A DNA stretch of 64,000 nt. It comes from Metallyticus violacea. Its lineage: Eukaryota > Arthropoda > Insecta > Mantodea > Metallyticidae. The notes beneath the pieces are model-generated. The model was not told the origin of the DNA. It worked only from the letters and a program-made list of their open reading frames with translations, and ran no database searches. Where the stretch lies: contig CM060842.1 in assembly GCA_030762175.1 (NCBI GenBank), positions 48,814,501 through 48,878,500 of the forward strand, written 5' to 3'. Numbering within the stretch: the stretch's first letter is position 1; each line of letters opens with the position of its first letter. Below, one piece after another: positions 10,800 to 23,112 of this stretch. The position numbers and the translations under genes are program-made.

Positions 10800-13062
10800 C
10801 ATGATTCTGCAATGCTGGTGTTACAACTCTTGCAACATTCGTGCTCGTTTACCGTTACTGTTTTCCTTTGTTTATTTTCCATTTCTTCGTTGAATTAAGG
10901 TTTTATTATAAAATGTGACAGTAACTTTGACATCATGAAATCCTTACTGAACTTTATTTATTCAACATTTGTAAAGCGAAAGGGACGTGAATCTGCATAT
11001 CTGTTCGTTGATTTCAAAACGCATTTTCATTTTATAGGGATAGAGCCGAAGCTATCTTCTCAAATTTCGCCAAATATCTTCAAACGCTTTGTAATTTTAT
11101 TAGCACTAAAATAATTATATTCATATTTTTACGAACTTCCTAAAATTCTTGTATAATCAAAGGTACACTTACTTCGTTTTCTAGTAATTTCATCTTATAT
11201 CGGCAAGTGCACCAGTTTCCTCAAATTTGTTCACCGGCTTACGATATTGTGTAATAGAGCAGGGTTAATTTCTCAAGTTATGTATAGAAATCTCATTGGA
11301 TTGGGATATTGTCCCTTGCATTCTTAATAGCACTGATGCGGTCTACACGAACAAGGTAAAACCATTGTTCGTACCTTGGTAAAGGTAAAACCATTCTAAG
11401 AGCTATTGTTCGAAAATTCCTGTCAGTTCTACACCGGTATTGTTTATACAAGCGTGACAGTTAATGCAGCAACAAAAGTTAAACAAATGCATATGGAGAA
11501 AGGAAACCCCTCTAAAGCACTCGTGTCAAGAAAATAGCGCAGCAATGACCTCCATGCTCCCACGCGAATCTGTGCTCGAGTAAAACCGTGCACAACTAGG
11601 TCGGACATTATAACAAGGGTGAACAGGATACAAACACATTTTACACGTAATTTTATTTTTTTTATTTTGTTTTAATGTTACTACCAAACAACGAAGTGAT
11701 ACATATGTTTTATTACGTTGCACGTGATTTAATTTGTTTTCCTATTTTAATAATAATAACATATGTTTCCTCATATCTTCTATTTTAAGTTTTTTTAAAT
11801 AATATAATACAAAAATGTAATTGTAATACAGATAATTTCATTTCCAATAAATAGGTATTATTTTATACTACATTCATAGAACAGAAATATATACTCTCTC
11901 CTCCTTGTTTTGATTTTAAATTTATTAATGTTATGCGGATAAAATTACATTATTACTTTGAGAAAATCGAGTTCCTAATTTTTAGTACAACTTAAAGAAT
12001 TAACTACAAGTTATACTGTACACATTGCCTAGCATTTCTGCAATAGTATTTCTATTTTATTGCCGAAATTTCTCCTGCTTTTGCATTTTTTTTTTCACCA
12101 ATAACCTTCGTGTGTTTGGTGATAGGTTATTTCCAAGAGTAGCTTGCAATTTTTTGCCAGACAGTCTGGGTCTTAATCAAGGTTTGGTTCACTTCATTAC
12201 ATGAATATGCGTTGCCGAAGATTGAAATAACATTTGCAGAAAATTTACGAAACTCTGGATATTGAATTAAGGGGTTTTGTGAAAGTCAAGGGTGTTCTCG
12301 CTAATTTTTTTAACTGTGTACTTTTTTAAATTAATTCGTTTAACTGTACTTGTGAAGACACATTGTCGGGAATTTGTAGCGTATGGGTAGCAAAACAACT
12401 ATAATTTGGGTTGAATTAATTACAAATATTTGAATCTCCTATCAAGTTCTTGCCTGAGATCTTATAAAATGTTAAACTATTTACCATTGTCAATTGTGAT
12501 CAGGGAATGAAGAATTGAGAAGGGACACAACTATTTTGTAGCATTTGAGACACCTACAACGTAAGTTTAATTTTGAAAAGCTTATCAGTATCAACCATAT
12601 TATATAATAACATACTTTTTACCCTGCAACCTAATATTTAATTGTTAATATGCTCAAAATATCGACTAGAAAGAAAATAACTGACTTTTTACCTTGCAAC
12701 CTCATATTTAATTATTAATATGCTCAAAATATCAACTAGAACGGCAAGACTTGCACCCATTTTGACAGTACTGAAACCTGTCTGTTCTTGCCTATCACAA
12801 ATTAAGTAACATCTTCTCGCAGGTGGAAAAATATGGCGAGACCCTTATTTATCAATGTATGAATCGAACTTCGACTTGAAATATTAGGGAATCTCTCTTG
12901 AAACAGTTTCCGTACATCACGAGCTGATTCTGTACGCACGTACGAATCGTAAATAAATGCTCTTTGAGGAATAGAATACCGAAATTGAGCATATTAACGT
13001 AATTAATACAATTTGTTACGGCGCCTAATGAATACGTAATACACTGTCACACAACATACAAA
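10800..13062. other. intronic AT-rich DNA with one 70-bp tandem duplication
   Basis: A duplication with period 70 lies at about 12613-12742 (ACTTTTTACCCTGCAACCTA in the first copy, ACTTTTTACCTTGCAACCTC in the second; both continue through TATGCTCAAAATATC). Otherwise I see nothing. Confidence 0.6.
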
Positions 13063-13356
13063 CCGCCACGGGTGGCCGAGGTCGTTAAGGCATGCACTCG
13101 TGAGCGGGAGGTCTGCGGTTCGAATCCCGCCAGGACCGTCCTCCCTGACTGGGGTTTTTTCCAAGTTTTCCTCAGTCTTCATAACTGGCAAATGCCGGGG
13201 AGGTACCTAAACTTAGGCCTGGAACGCTTCCTTCCTTAAAAAAAATCCTTTCCCAATATATCATTTCATTTCATGTATCATCAGTGTCCACCGCCTGTGG
13301 TGCCTCAGTAGTAAAAATGGGCGTTAAACACTACTCAAAAAAAAAAAAAAAAAAAA
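13063..13356 (+). repeat. SINE-A copy 3, young, with 13-bp TSD
   Basis: Full-length copy with A-box TGGCCGAGGTCGTTAAGGC, B-box GGTTCGAATCCC, the family 3' end and a long A tail. Flanked by an exact ACACAACATACAA duplication at 13049-13061 and 13057+ (second copy 13357-13369, sharing its first A with the tail). The intact TSD marks a fairly recent L1-type retroposition. Confidence 0.95.
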
Positions 13357-13369
13357 ACACAACATACAA

Positions 13370-15379
13370 GAACATATTCGTACGTTCATAGAGCTAAACT
13401 CTTACTATCCTCCCGTCCGGTTCCCGGCCGGCTTTCAAGGGTGGGAAAGTGACGAGAACGGCAGAGTTCGTCACCAGCTGTCAACTGTATTTGGAGCGGT
13501 CCCCGAAGGGAAAATCACCCGGTATGTACAGAAGAATAACTATATATATCATATGTATTGCTTTTCTTAAAAGTTTCTAGGAAACAAAAAAATCTAATTA
13601 GAAAACAAAACATTTGATTGAGGTGGTGAGTGCCAACTAATGACCGAATCATTTATTTTCAGAGCAGTTATTTTATAATTTTGTAAATCTATACTTCAAA
13701 TAATTCTTGCCCCGTTGCATGACAATTGGAAGTAAAACTATAACTAGGAAAGAAACCCGGCGTTATTATACACTATCACCAGGCTGTTCAAAAAAAGAAA
13801 ATTGCTCTCGATGTGTATAGAATTATTATGCAAATCATAAAAATACTGCAGGACGATATAAAGTGAAACATCTCTCCAGAAAGGAGTGGAAGAACTTTCG
13901 GTTTGAAAAAGGAAGGAAGAAAAGAGTCGCATTTTTTGAACAATTTGTTTTTAGCATCCCCCCCCCCCCGCAAATAAAATGAAATAAAAAGCATATATTG
14001 ATTGCATTTGAATACATAAATTTATAATTAAAGGATATTTTGTAAACTATGCATAAACTTCTCGTTACTAAGCTCAGTAACTTATATACAATCCTTTCCG
14101 CTATAGCGTCCAATATTTCTTTATCTTACGTTATAGGTAGAAACAAAGAAAATCGAAAAAATTTCTGTTTTAACTTCCATATATTCTAGCAGTACATATA
14201 TATATATATATATATACATATATTTAACGTTTATTATGAAATAGCTGGTACAATAAATATATTCACACTTTACAATTCAATTAAAGTAAGAAATAAAACG
14301 AAATAACAAGTGTTATATAATCAAATTCATCACAAAATATTGTATTGTATAATTTTACTATTATATTGATAATTACATTACGTTATTATTTGTATTACAC
14401 TTATGTAAACGTTTTATCCATATATTATGAATAACATTAAAATGTCATGAAAGCGTTTAAGTATATAACAGATTGCCACCTCGAAGAAAGGCAGATGCTA
14501 ACAACTAGCTAAGATATTGTATAGAAAATAGTATATTAGTCAATTACTTTGATATACATCGTTGAGGAATAATGCTGCATATTTAAATGCAGTTCTAAAA
14601 AGCCAGAAGGGGGGGGGGGGATTCAATCCTGGCTGGGATAGTCATCTCTGATCATTGGAAACGAAATAACATCTAAGTCTCGTATTTACCACCGCCTCCA
14701 TTCGGCTAACCTGACCAGCCTTTTGTTCAAGGTTAGCCGCGAAGACAAATAGCAGGTTAAACATTTGAACCTCCAAGGAACTTTTACCATAAACAGCAAT
14801 AAAAACGAAACAGATAGTACAGGCTGGCGACAACGCAAATATGAACGTGACAGCTTCGCGATTAGAATAAAAACCACGCATAGCTTTATTGTTTAATCAT
14901 AAAGTGGGTGATTTTGGATTTTGTGAATATACTCTTTTGGGCATTTCTTCTGTTCGAGTACTGATAAAAACTAGACATAAGTTTTAAAAAATGCTAAAAT
15001 ACGTTTTTCTTACATATTGTTTCTATACAATATTTTTAGTAAAAGGTTTCATGTTTTGATGAATAGTAAAACGCTATTAACAGTAGAGTTGTTAATGTTT
15101 CAGATAAATTCCAGGCTTTAGAATTCTAACATCGAAAAAATAATTAAAATAACTCAATTTGGAGTGTGTAATTTGCTTATTTTATGAATGTTTAAACCAC
15201 AAAAAATTCCACTAAGCTCGGCCACGAACTCGTGACCGCAAGATGATTCTTGTTGTGGATCTCTGGGGTTGTTTTCACCGTGCTCAAGTGGCAGGAAAAT
15301 TAACAAGGTCCAAGTCATCAAAAACAATTAATCACTGAAAAGGAAGGTCACACAGTAGCAAACGCGATTACCTAACTCT
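13370..15379. other. intronic DNA, mostly AT-rich
   Basis: Includes a short GC-richer patch (13410-13520), a C run (13961-13970), a TA run (14196-14214) and a G run (14610-14620). No coding signal was recognised. Confidence 0.4.
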
Positions 15380-15522
15380 CCCACCCGCCGACGTCTTTTT
15401 ATTTCTGCAGTAACCTTCAATATCTCTTGAGTCGGCCAATAGGGAGACGGGATATTCCCGCGCTAAGATTCGGTTTTCCAATCGGCGCCTGCTTCCTATT
15501 CATGTTTCGGCAAAATTTCACC
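15380..15522 (+). promoter_or_regulatory. GC-richer island with CCAAT and E2F-like sites
   Basis: In an AT-rich setting this stretch carries CCAAT at 15436 and 15478 and ATTCCCGCGC at 15454-15463, close to the E2F consensus TTTSSCGC. It ends just before an ATG in strong Kozak context. It could be a promoter or enhancer inside the dacapo intron. Motif matches alone do not prove this. Confidence 0.3.
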
Positions 15523-15597
15523 ATGGCGGCTCAAGCGAGTGATTGCTTGAAAAACAGGAACCAGAAAAACACTTATGAAGATGTGTTAAGTAATTAA
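15523..15597 (+). CDS. possible 24-codon ORF behind the 15.4-kb island
   Basis: CACCATGGCGGC is a near-perfect Kozak start. The frame begins MAAQASDCLKNRNQK and ends at TAA 15595. It is too short to identify and could be the first coding exon of a spliced gene or chance. It is listed only because of the island in front of it. Confidence 0.15.
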   Translation: MAAQASDCLKNRNQKNTYEDVLSN

Positions 15598-16440
15598 AAA
15601 GTATAAATGCTTGTGTACAGTTAGACTAAGGTTTAGAATCACGTCAGATAGAAAAATTCCATTCTATTCGACCTACTGTGCCGACGCACTTACCCATTTA
15701 TTGTCCGACAATAATTGCGATTTTTCCCCATATGAAACTATATAATCTGCAGACTTCTAAAGTTATCTCGTTTCTGTAGTAATATAACGAGGGCTCCTGA
15801 ATTTATCTTGAGCACAGCTGTATTTACTTTCACTATTTAGCGAGTAAAATTATAAAAATCAAATAATATATCCATAAAATGAGCCCACAGTTATGAATGT
15901 CCAGTCCAGTATTCTAACATTCGAACAGATGAAGATCGAGTCAAAATGATTTAAAACACTAATTAAATATACAATTATTAAAAACACAAATTTGAAAACC
16001 AAATGGCATTAGTTAAATTGGTTTTACACATTATTTCTATAATGCTTAGTATTTTTTGACTTGGAATTTTGAATTATAAGGTCAATTTGTGCTTCTGGCG
16101 TCTAGCCAACTTTTTCAATTGCCCGTCATTTTAATTACTGATTTCATTGCACACTGATGTTTAAGTCAAAGAAACCAAAGCTATAGAGATATTTCAGTGC
16201 CCTCTTGTGATGAATTTGCATAAAAGTAATTGCTAAGTGCAATGAAATTAGAATGACATAATGGAAAAGATAAAATTGTAACGATAGGCGAATATGATCG
16301 AAATTCGTGATATTCTGATCGTGCTTTGTTCATTGATTCCATGAGCTAAATAGCCCCTAAGAGGCGATTCGAAACCTCTAGTACTTTGGCCCATACTTCG
16401 TAGTTAACCACACTATTAGGGTTAATAATATATAAATTGA
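15598..16440. other. intronic DNA, nothing recognised
   Basis: AT-rich with no repeat relation noticed. Confidence 0.4.
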
Positions 16441-16575
16441 TTTTTTTCATACAAACTCTCGCTTAGGCTAATATTTGGAATCAGAGTCAGAAAGGAAAAA
16501 TAGATGGTTAGGAATTGAATCACGGATCTATGTATTACCATGCCGATGTCTTACCATCTGAGCTACCATGCTCTA
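16441..16575 (-). repeat. SINE-C copy (tRNA-like head)
   Basis: Minus strand: GGTAGCTCAGATGGTAAGAC (A-box), GGCATGGTAATACATAGATC, then GTGATTCAATTCC (decayed B-box). It shares this head with 17497-17740. Confidence 0.65.
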
Positions 16576-17496
16576 CAACGAAATAACCTTCGAGGTCTCC
16601 AGGGTCCTATTCTACTACAGTATGATTTAATACATTACAAATGCTATTAGTACCAGCTCTTGTAAAGTTAAGTTGTGTCATGTAAGAGCAAAGAGGAACA
16701 GCTAGCTGTTTGTCCACATCGTCATACCTTGAATTAGGCTATGTCCATTCCTTAGTAATAAATTCGTACATTTTAATGTGCGGAACTTAAATTTATCATT
16801 CCTGCCATATAGGTCGGATATTTTTCTCAGATATAATGCCCATTTAAATACTTTATTATGCATTTGTCAATATTCAAGCATAATATTTCACTTTGAGTTG
16901 AAAATGTTATACACATACTTTTCAGTATCAATTTCAACCAAGGTGGCACAGGAATCAAGTTTCCTGATTACATTAATTTTATTATATAGTCCATATACAT
17001 GATTATATCGATTGACAATCATATTTTCATGTCAAGCAAAAAGTGTAAAAATAGTATCAAAAGAGATTAAACTATTTTTTTAAAAGAGAATGAGATAAAA
17101 ACTTTAAAAAACAACAGACTATAAACAAACATAAGATGCTGGATTGAACATTTTGAAACAGGAGATTTCTTTAATTTCATTTAACCCAAAACTTTTATTG
17201 TACTCAAATATTTAAATAATAAATTATTCGTTCTTTATATACAGGCACACTGTCATAATTATCATCACTTTTGCATATGTAGCTCGATTTATTTTCCTAA
17301 ATTATTAAAAATATATTTAAAATTGCACTAGTATTCCTATTGTAGAAAGTTGTATATATTTTTACAGGCGTATTACTAATAGTAATACTTCTGTGGATCA
17401 GAACAACAAGAAATCATTGGTACGCTTGTAATGTATTACACGTTACTTTTGTGGTTACATGGACTTAGAAGGGAGAGATTCGCAGTTGTATTCGGA

Positions 17497-17740
17497 TAGG
17501 CACGGTAGCTCAGATGGTTAGAGCAACGGTACGGTAAGCCGAAGATCCATGTTTCAAGTATCGGTCGTGATGTTGAACTTTTCCTATTTGACCCTGATCC
17601 TAAACCTACAAAATATATTCATCCCCTATTTAAGTTATGGGCGTAAAAGCAGATACCCTCTCTGTGGTCAAAAATCTCTAAGAGGAAACGTTGCAGGATA
17701 TCAGAAGTTGTATGCCCCACGAGGATTTGTATAATGTATC
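17497..17740 (+). repeat. SINE-C copy (tRNA-like head plus body)
   Basis: GGCACGGTAGCTCAGATGGT opens the head. ATCCATGTTTCAAGTATCGG is a decayed B-box. The body contains GGGCGTAAAAGCAGATACCC and CTCTAAGAGGAAACGTTGCA. An open frame crosses it by chance. Confidence 0.65.
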
Positions 17741-19567
17741 AAAAGAATGCCTCAAGTCTTTTAACTCTTTATATTTCATAATTTTCGTAAAGGGTGTTGA
17801 TATATTCTGACGAGGATAGAGTCTAGTACCAAGTTCGCTCACAGTGATAGCACACCTAATCTTTTATAGCCCATTTCAGAAGTAATCTATTGTAATCCAT
17901 TATTTACCTTAACAAATACTGCACCTTGACTGAGGGTGTAAGTTATATGTATTTGTTTAATATGAATATATTATAAATTCTTAATTTTTAAATGCTTAGC
18001 TATCACACCTTATTAGTTTCCTGATTCACACTTTAATGCACCTTCGGTTTTTCAACCGACAGCGCTAGGCAACTTTATTTGAATTATTATGTATGTATGG
18101 TGACTTATGTGTGATTAAAAGCACCGTTTTCTAGCTAGCACTATCCTATGTGTTATTTACTTTTATCTATCAAGTAATAATTGGGTTATAAAAATTTACA
18201 TACATCTTGCTGGCAACATTTTACTAAAAATACAGTTAACAATAATTTCCCAAGGAATGCCTACAGTTATCTGAAATACGTTTCTTGAAACATTAACCCC
18301 CAATAACTCTAAAATTTCCTCAAGACAAAATTGTTACACCACTTTAAAATTTACATCATTACATATATTTTTAAATAAGCCCAATACAACTAATACCAAC
18401 CCCACAGTAAGGCAGAAAAAAAAAGCTCTTGACGTGAAACGGCGAAACAAATCCTATCCCCGGAACATTTTAGCAACGTCCACTCTCTACAAAAGCTCAG
18501 GAGAGAAACCCTGTACTCTCTCACGGAAAGAGCCAGTTCATGGACCGTTCAAGGCAAGATATGTGTTAACTAATTGGCATAGACTTGAAATATGACGCGA
18601 CTGGTACTACAAGACAGTGCCAAAGAAGAAAAAAGAAACAGAAATATCTATTAGCGTGCGTACTACGACCCAAATTACAGTCAGAAGAGCATAGCTGAAA
18701 TTCCCGTGCCTTTTAAATAATCTAAAAGGCAAGTATGCATGTCATAATTGTTATCAAACATTTTTAGTTAATCCATAGCAATAATCTGAAAGGTTTTTTT
18801 TATACTGTTTACGAAATATGTATATGTGTATGTGTGTGTGAAATTGTTCTCTTGTTAATAAATAACTACTGATTTTATTGAAAATTATCGAAAATATATT
18901 TAGGTATACAGCACATAGTTATATGCAAAAATCAACTCTTTTCCTGTAACGTATTTGTTGCCGGGATCTATGCTGCAGAGTCTAACCTGCCACCGTGAAA
19001 GCTAGACCCTAAAGTTGCTGTATGCAAATGTAACCAAAGAAAAAAAGGAATTGAGAGGTTGTCATATTTGAAAAAAAAAACGTTTAATACTTTTTGTAGA
19101 ACACTTTTTCGTAACGTTAAAAGCAAATTCAGTCCGTTTAAATGAATTATCTTGGAGTTGTTGTTGTTTTTAACAAAAGAATGTAGCAGCATCCCCTTTG
19201 GAAATATTGTTTGCCATGTTTTGTTTCGCGCTTCATAATTTGAAATAAATACGTTGAATAATGGGACATGTTAATATATTTTAGGGACATGAATGTAAAT
19301 TACTTTGCCCCACATTTATGTGTGTATTTTTAAAAACTTGTATGGAGTTATAAAGCGTGTTTCACATTAAAGAGGGAAGAGAAGCGGTGAAACTTCTCAC
19401 CAAAAGCGCGATATTTCGCAACATTTGTGCCGTTTTTCTAAGGCAAGTTCATGATGACAAGAGCTATGACAATATCTCTTCATACAGACTGTTAGTGGCG
19501 GAGGCGTTTCGGTAGCTTCAGCCTTGGTCATATCTCTTGATCTTTGTTTGTTTGTTTTTATTTTTTT
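17741..19567. other. intronic AT-rich DNA, nothing recognised
   Basis: Only short simple-sequence runs, e.g. GT-rich 18822-18840 and A runs near 18415 and 19070. Confidence 0.4.
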
Positions 19568-20090
19568 CGTGGTTTCCCCTAGTCACTTGGACGAATGCTG
19601 GGATGAATATTAATTAACAATTCCCGAACGTTTTGCGTTTCCATTTCCCTAGTAGGTTCTGTCACCAGGAGAGAGAACCGCCACGGGTGGCCGAGGTCGT
19701 TAAGGCACGGACTCGTGAGCGGGAGGTCTGCGGTTCGAATCCCGCCAGGACCGTCCTTCCTGACTGGGTTTTTTTCCAGGTTTTCCTCAGTCTTCATAAC
19801 TGGCAAATGCCGGGGAGGTACCTAAACTTAGGCCTGGAAATCTTCCTTCCTTAAAAAAAAAATCCTTTCCCAATTTATCATTTCATCTCATGTATCATCA
19901 GTGTCCACCGCCTGTGGTGCCTCAGTAGTGAAAACGGGCGTTAAACACTACTCAAAAAAAAAAAAAAAAAAAAAAACAGGAGAGATAGCTGAGTGCGGTG
20001 TGACGGTTGTTTGCGATTTAGAAACGTTTCTGCTCGGCTTCCGGTATGGAAGCGGCCCTTCTGGTTACACATTAGACCCATTCGGGAGGT
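19568..20090 (+). repeat. SINE-R2 copy 1, split by SINE-A
   Basis: GTGGTTTCCCCTAGTCACTT and ATGCTGGGATGAAT before the insertion, and GAGTGCGGTGTGACGG plus TTTCTGCTCGGCTTCCGG after it, align in order with 48068-48250. SINE-A copy 4 interrupts it at 19678-19976. Confidence 0.7.
19678..19976 (+). repeat. SINE-A copy 4, young, nested in SINE-R2
   Basis: Full-length SINE-A with both boxes and a 22-base A tail. A CAGGAGAGA duplication flanks it at 19666-19674 and 19977-19985. Its host repeat resumes collinearly on either side. Confidence 0.93.
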
Positions 20091-20490
20091 ATCAGTTTCA
20101 CATCCCTTGGGACCGGCCGTTCCGACCTTGCTTCCCCCCTCCCTCCTGTTAGCTTAGAAGAAATTTTCGCTGTCTCATTTCATATAATTTTATTCCGGTG
20201 ATTTTTACATAGTCGAAAGTGTCAAGGAGAGATGGGCTGGTGCGCTGTGACGTGGCTTGAACGAATTTTTAAAGGTTTCTGCCCTGGTGTCTGGTACGGA
20301 AGCGCTTGAACTCTTAGGGGGGAGGCACTGCGCCGACGCCAGGGTTTTCAATCTGGAAATACGTCCGTATCGCAAAGCTCGTGTATCCTGGTCGCTCTGT
20401 ATTGTAGTATGGGCACAAACGGCCAGCCTTGAGCAAGGATCAAGTACCAAAAGTATCTTCCTCTGTCCTAAACACTCCAATTCATCCTTT
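20091..20490 (+). repeat. SINE-R2 copy 2
   Basis: CTTGGGACCGGCCGTTCCGACC, GTCGAAAGTGTCAAGGAGAG, TGTCTGGTACGGAAGCG and CACAAACGGCCAGCCTTGAG match 48029-48370 in order. Confidence 0.7.
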
Positions 20491-20529
20491 ATACGTTAAT
20501 TGTGATCAAAAAGTAGGATAGCAAACCAA

Positions 20530-20586
20530 GCGATGTGGCTCAGTAGTAACGCGTATTGGAGGTCTCGCGTTCAGTTGCCTTTAGCC
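20530..20586 (+). repeat. tRNA-like SINE head, degenerate
   Basis: GATGTGGCTCAGTAGTAACG (A-box-like) followed by TCTCGCGTTCAGTTGCC (decayed B-box) and a C9 run. Confidence 0.45.
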
Positions 20587-20590
20587 CCCC

Positions 20591-22410
20591 CCCCTTCTCC
20601 CCTGTCACATAGGTAACTGTTGCGTAGATTGACCACAGGAGTTAGGGAAGCTTAAACAATTTACAGTAAATAATAAAAACAAAAGCAATAGAATTATCAG
20701 GTCAACTTTGCATTTTGTTCAAACAGTATATATTTTTGAAATTGTAAAATTCTAATTTCTTAGAAATAATTTTATTATTCAGTATAAATAAAATTATACT
20801 TCTGTTGTATTTTAAGACACTTTTATTCTATGTGTAGAATTTTTATAGTAAATATATCTTCTGAGCAGTTACAAAGAGGCTCATTCCATTTTGAGGACGA
20901 AAGAAAAAAAAAGTCTATTTTAGCCTTACTGGAAAGAACGTTCGTCAGCCAATTATTTGTAGTTTTGATAACAACTACTTTTTTCTACTGCTAGTATTTA
21001 AAAAAAAAAAAAAATGGGACGCCCATCCTCGTACCAATAACTCATTTCAGACCTCCAAACTCAAAAGATTACGGTATTTGTCTCCACTGTTGCTATGTCC
21101 TAACACTTGGAAAAGCTTTCCCACTACTTTACTGTGTTGCAGTTGTTATTTACATTCTCAAGAGAAGCTGTGGAGGGGAGACGGGTCGGTACTCGTAAAT
21201 CAGTGCTAAAACATTCCGAGACGAGCGACCGTGGCCTTGGATGCCGCTTGCCGACTGTCAAAATGGCATTATGTGCTCCTATATTTTCAATGTTAACATT
21301 CTGTGAGGAACGTCACCGCACTTATCTTGGAAAATGATTCCATTTAGCGGTACCAAGTGTTATTTTATGAAAATTTAAGATTCGTTAAGAACCGGGCTCG
21401 GTTTCTGCATGGGAGAATCTTTTTTCTAAAGCTGTCCCTTCTGAAAAAGTCAGTGTGTCAATCAACTGCAGTCTCATTTATATTATCATTTAATGTTTTC
21501 GTTCATAATCTCAAAGACATGACTTGAACAGTAGATGTGATGACGATTTATAATGCCAGTCATGCCATTGGAGTTCCTACTTTGGTGGCAGAGAGTATCA
21601 TGACCCAGTTTTAAGCCGCACACCGGAATTTGGAGGATTTTATTATTCAAATGAAGATGATGATGACGAGGTGAAAATGCCGATACAGCATCTGCAGACT
21701 CCGTTAAGTCTTTAAAGTTCACGCATTTTTGTATTATATATTGAAATATCCAATTATATTGTAGATTATGTCTTTTCTACTCCACAACTATATGGAGCAA
21801 CGGATTCCATTCATAGAATTCCTTTATTGAAGATCGTCGACTCCTAACAAAACGAGTGATTATGAACATAATGCATTTTTCAATATTTAAAAATATTTAC
21901 CCACATAGTGAAGCTTTTGAAAAGTTCTAAAGGGACAAACTGACAAATATAGGAATGCCAATTCATTACGTTTTTGTATGCTTGTTGTTGTAATTTGTTA
22001 GCAAAACATATGATTATACTCGGATTATTTTAAATCATTTTACATATTATGTAATATATAGCATATGTAGTGCGGACCAGCCAAGGATTTACGCATATTT
22101 CACTGGAAAAATGAAGAGAGCGCTAGATGTCTCCCCAACCACTCGTTTTTCTCTCTGAAATAATATGGTATGACGCCAGGCAGTAGATGACTGAGCTTAT
22201 ACTATGCAGCTAGAAGTGCGTTACTGATGAACGCGGTCGATTGTAGTTCTTATTAAGTGTGTAGGTTATAATCAAGGTTAACTACACCAGCTAGCAAAGT
22301 ATTTATTGTTGAACCCTACCTGTTAAGTATGCGTATAAGGTTTGCAGATCTTCCCCGGAGATTAACTACCGTTGAAGCTGTATGACTGAGTTAATGGAGT
22401 TGCAGCGTAG
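20591..22410. other. intronic DNA, nothing recognised
   Basis: Several open frames of 60-80 codons match no known domain. Confidence 0.4.
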
Positions 22411-23112
22411 TTTAAGATCAGAGCAGTTCTTTTGGTACATTATTAATAGGAATATTAATGGTATAATATGCGGTATAATTAGTAAAATTGGTCGGCGTCG
22501 TTTTTAGACCAGAACAATTTTTGGTATATTACCAAATCAGAGTATTATGTGGTATAATTAGTAATTGGTTGTCATCGTTTAAAAACAGAACAGTTTTTTG
22601 TTTATTACCAAATCGGAATATTATATGATATAATACGTGGTATAAATAGTAAAACTGGTTTACGTCGTTTAAGACTAGAACAGTATTTGGTAACTTACCA
22701 AATCTGGGTATTACATGGTATAATACGTGGTTTAATTAGTAAAACTGGTTGGCGTCGTTTTAAGACCAGAAAAATTTTGGTATATTACCAAATCAGGGTA
22801 TTATATGGTAAAATACTGGTATAATTAATAACTGTTTGGCATCGTTTAAGGAAAAAAAAAAGTTTTTGGTTTATTACCAAATCGGATTATTATATGATAT
22901 AATACGTGGTATAATTAGTAAAACTGGTTTGCGTCGTTTAAGACCAGAACAGAACAGGTATATTACCAAATCGGAGCAGTACATGGTATAATACGCGATT
23001 TAATTAGTAAACCTGGTTGGCGTGGTTTAAGACCAGAATAGTATTTGGTATATTACTAAATCGGAGTGTTATGTGGTATAATACCTGGTTTAATTAGTAA
23101 AACTGGTTGGAT
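22411..23112 (+). repeat. eight-unit ~90-bp tandem satellite with trimeric period
   Basis: Units begin TTTAAGACCAGAAC and end AGTAAAACTGGTTGGCGTCG. Unit ends fall at 22500, 22577, 22667, 22757, 22844, 22936, 23025 and about 23112. Each carries a dyad TTTGGTATATTACCAAA. Units three apart resemble each other most: ends at 22577/22844 share CATCG and lack a segment, 22667/22936 share GGTTTATTACCAAATCGG and ATATGATATAATACGTGG, and 22757/23025 share the TTTAATTAGTAAA form. The higher-order period is about 268 bp. Confidence 0.92.

Noticed and set aside
11340..11410. Short direct repeat GGTAAAACCATT
   Set aside because: Only two 12-14 base copies; no wider duplication.
13003..13191. Open frames in SINE-A copies (also 19.6, 39.7, 55.5 kb)
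   Set aside because: They recur because the SINE sequence recurs; there is no coding family behind them.
17497..17568. Functional tRNA gene
   Set aside because: A-box is good but the stems do not pair and the B-box is decayed; a similar head at 16.5 kb shows it is a SINE.
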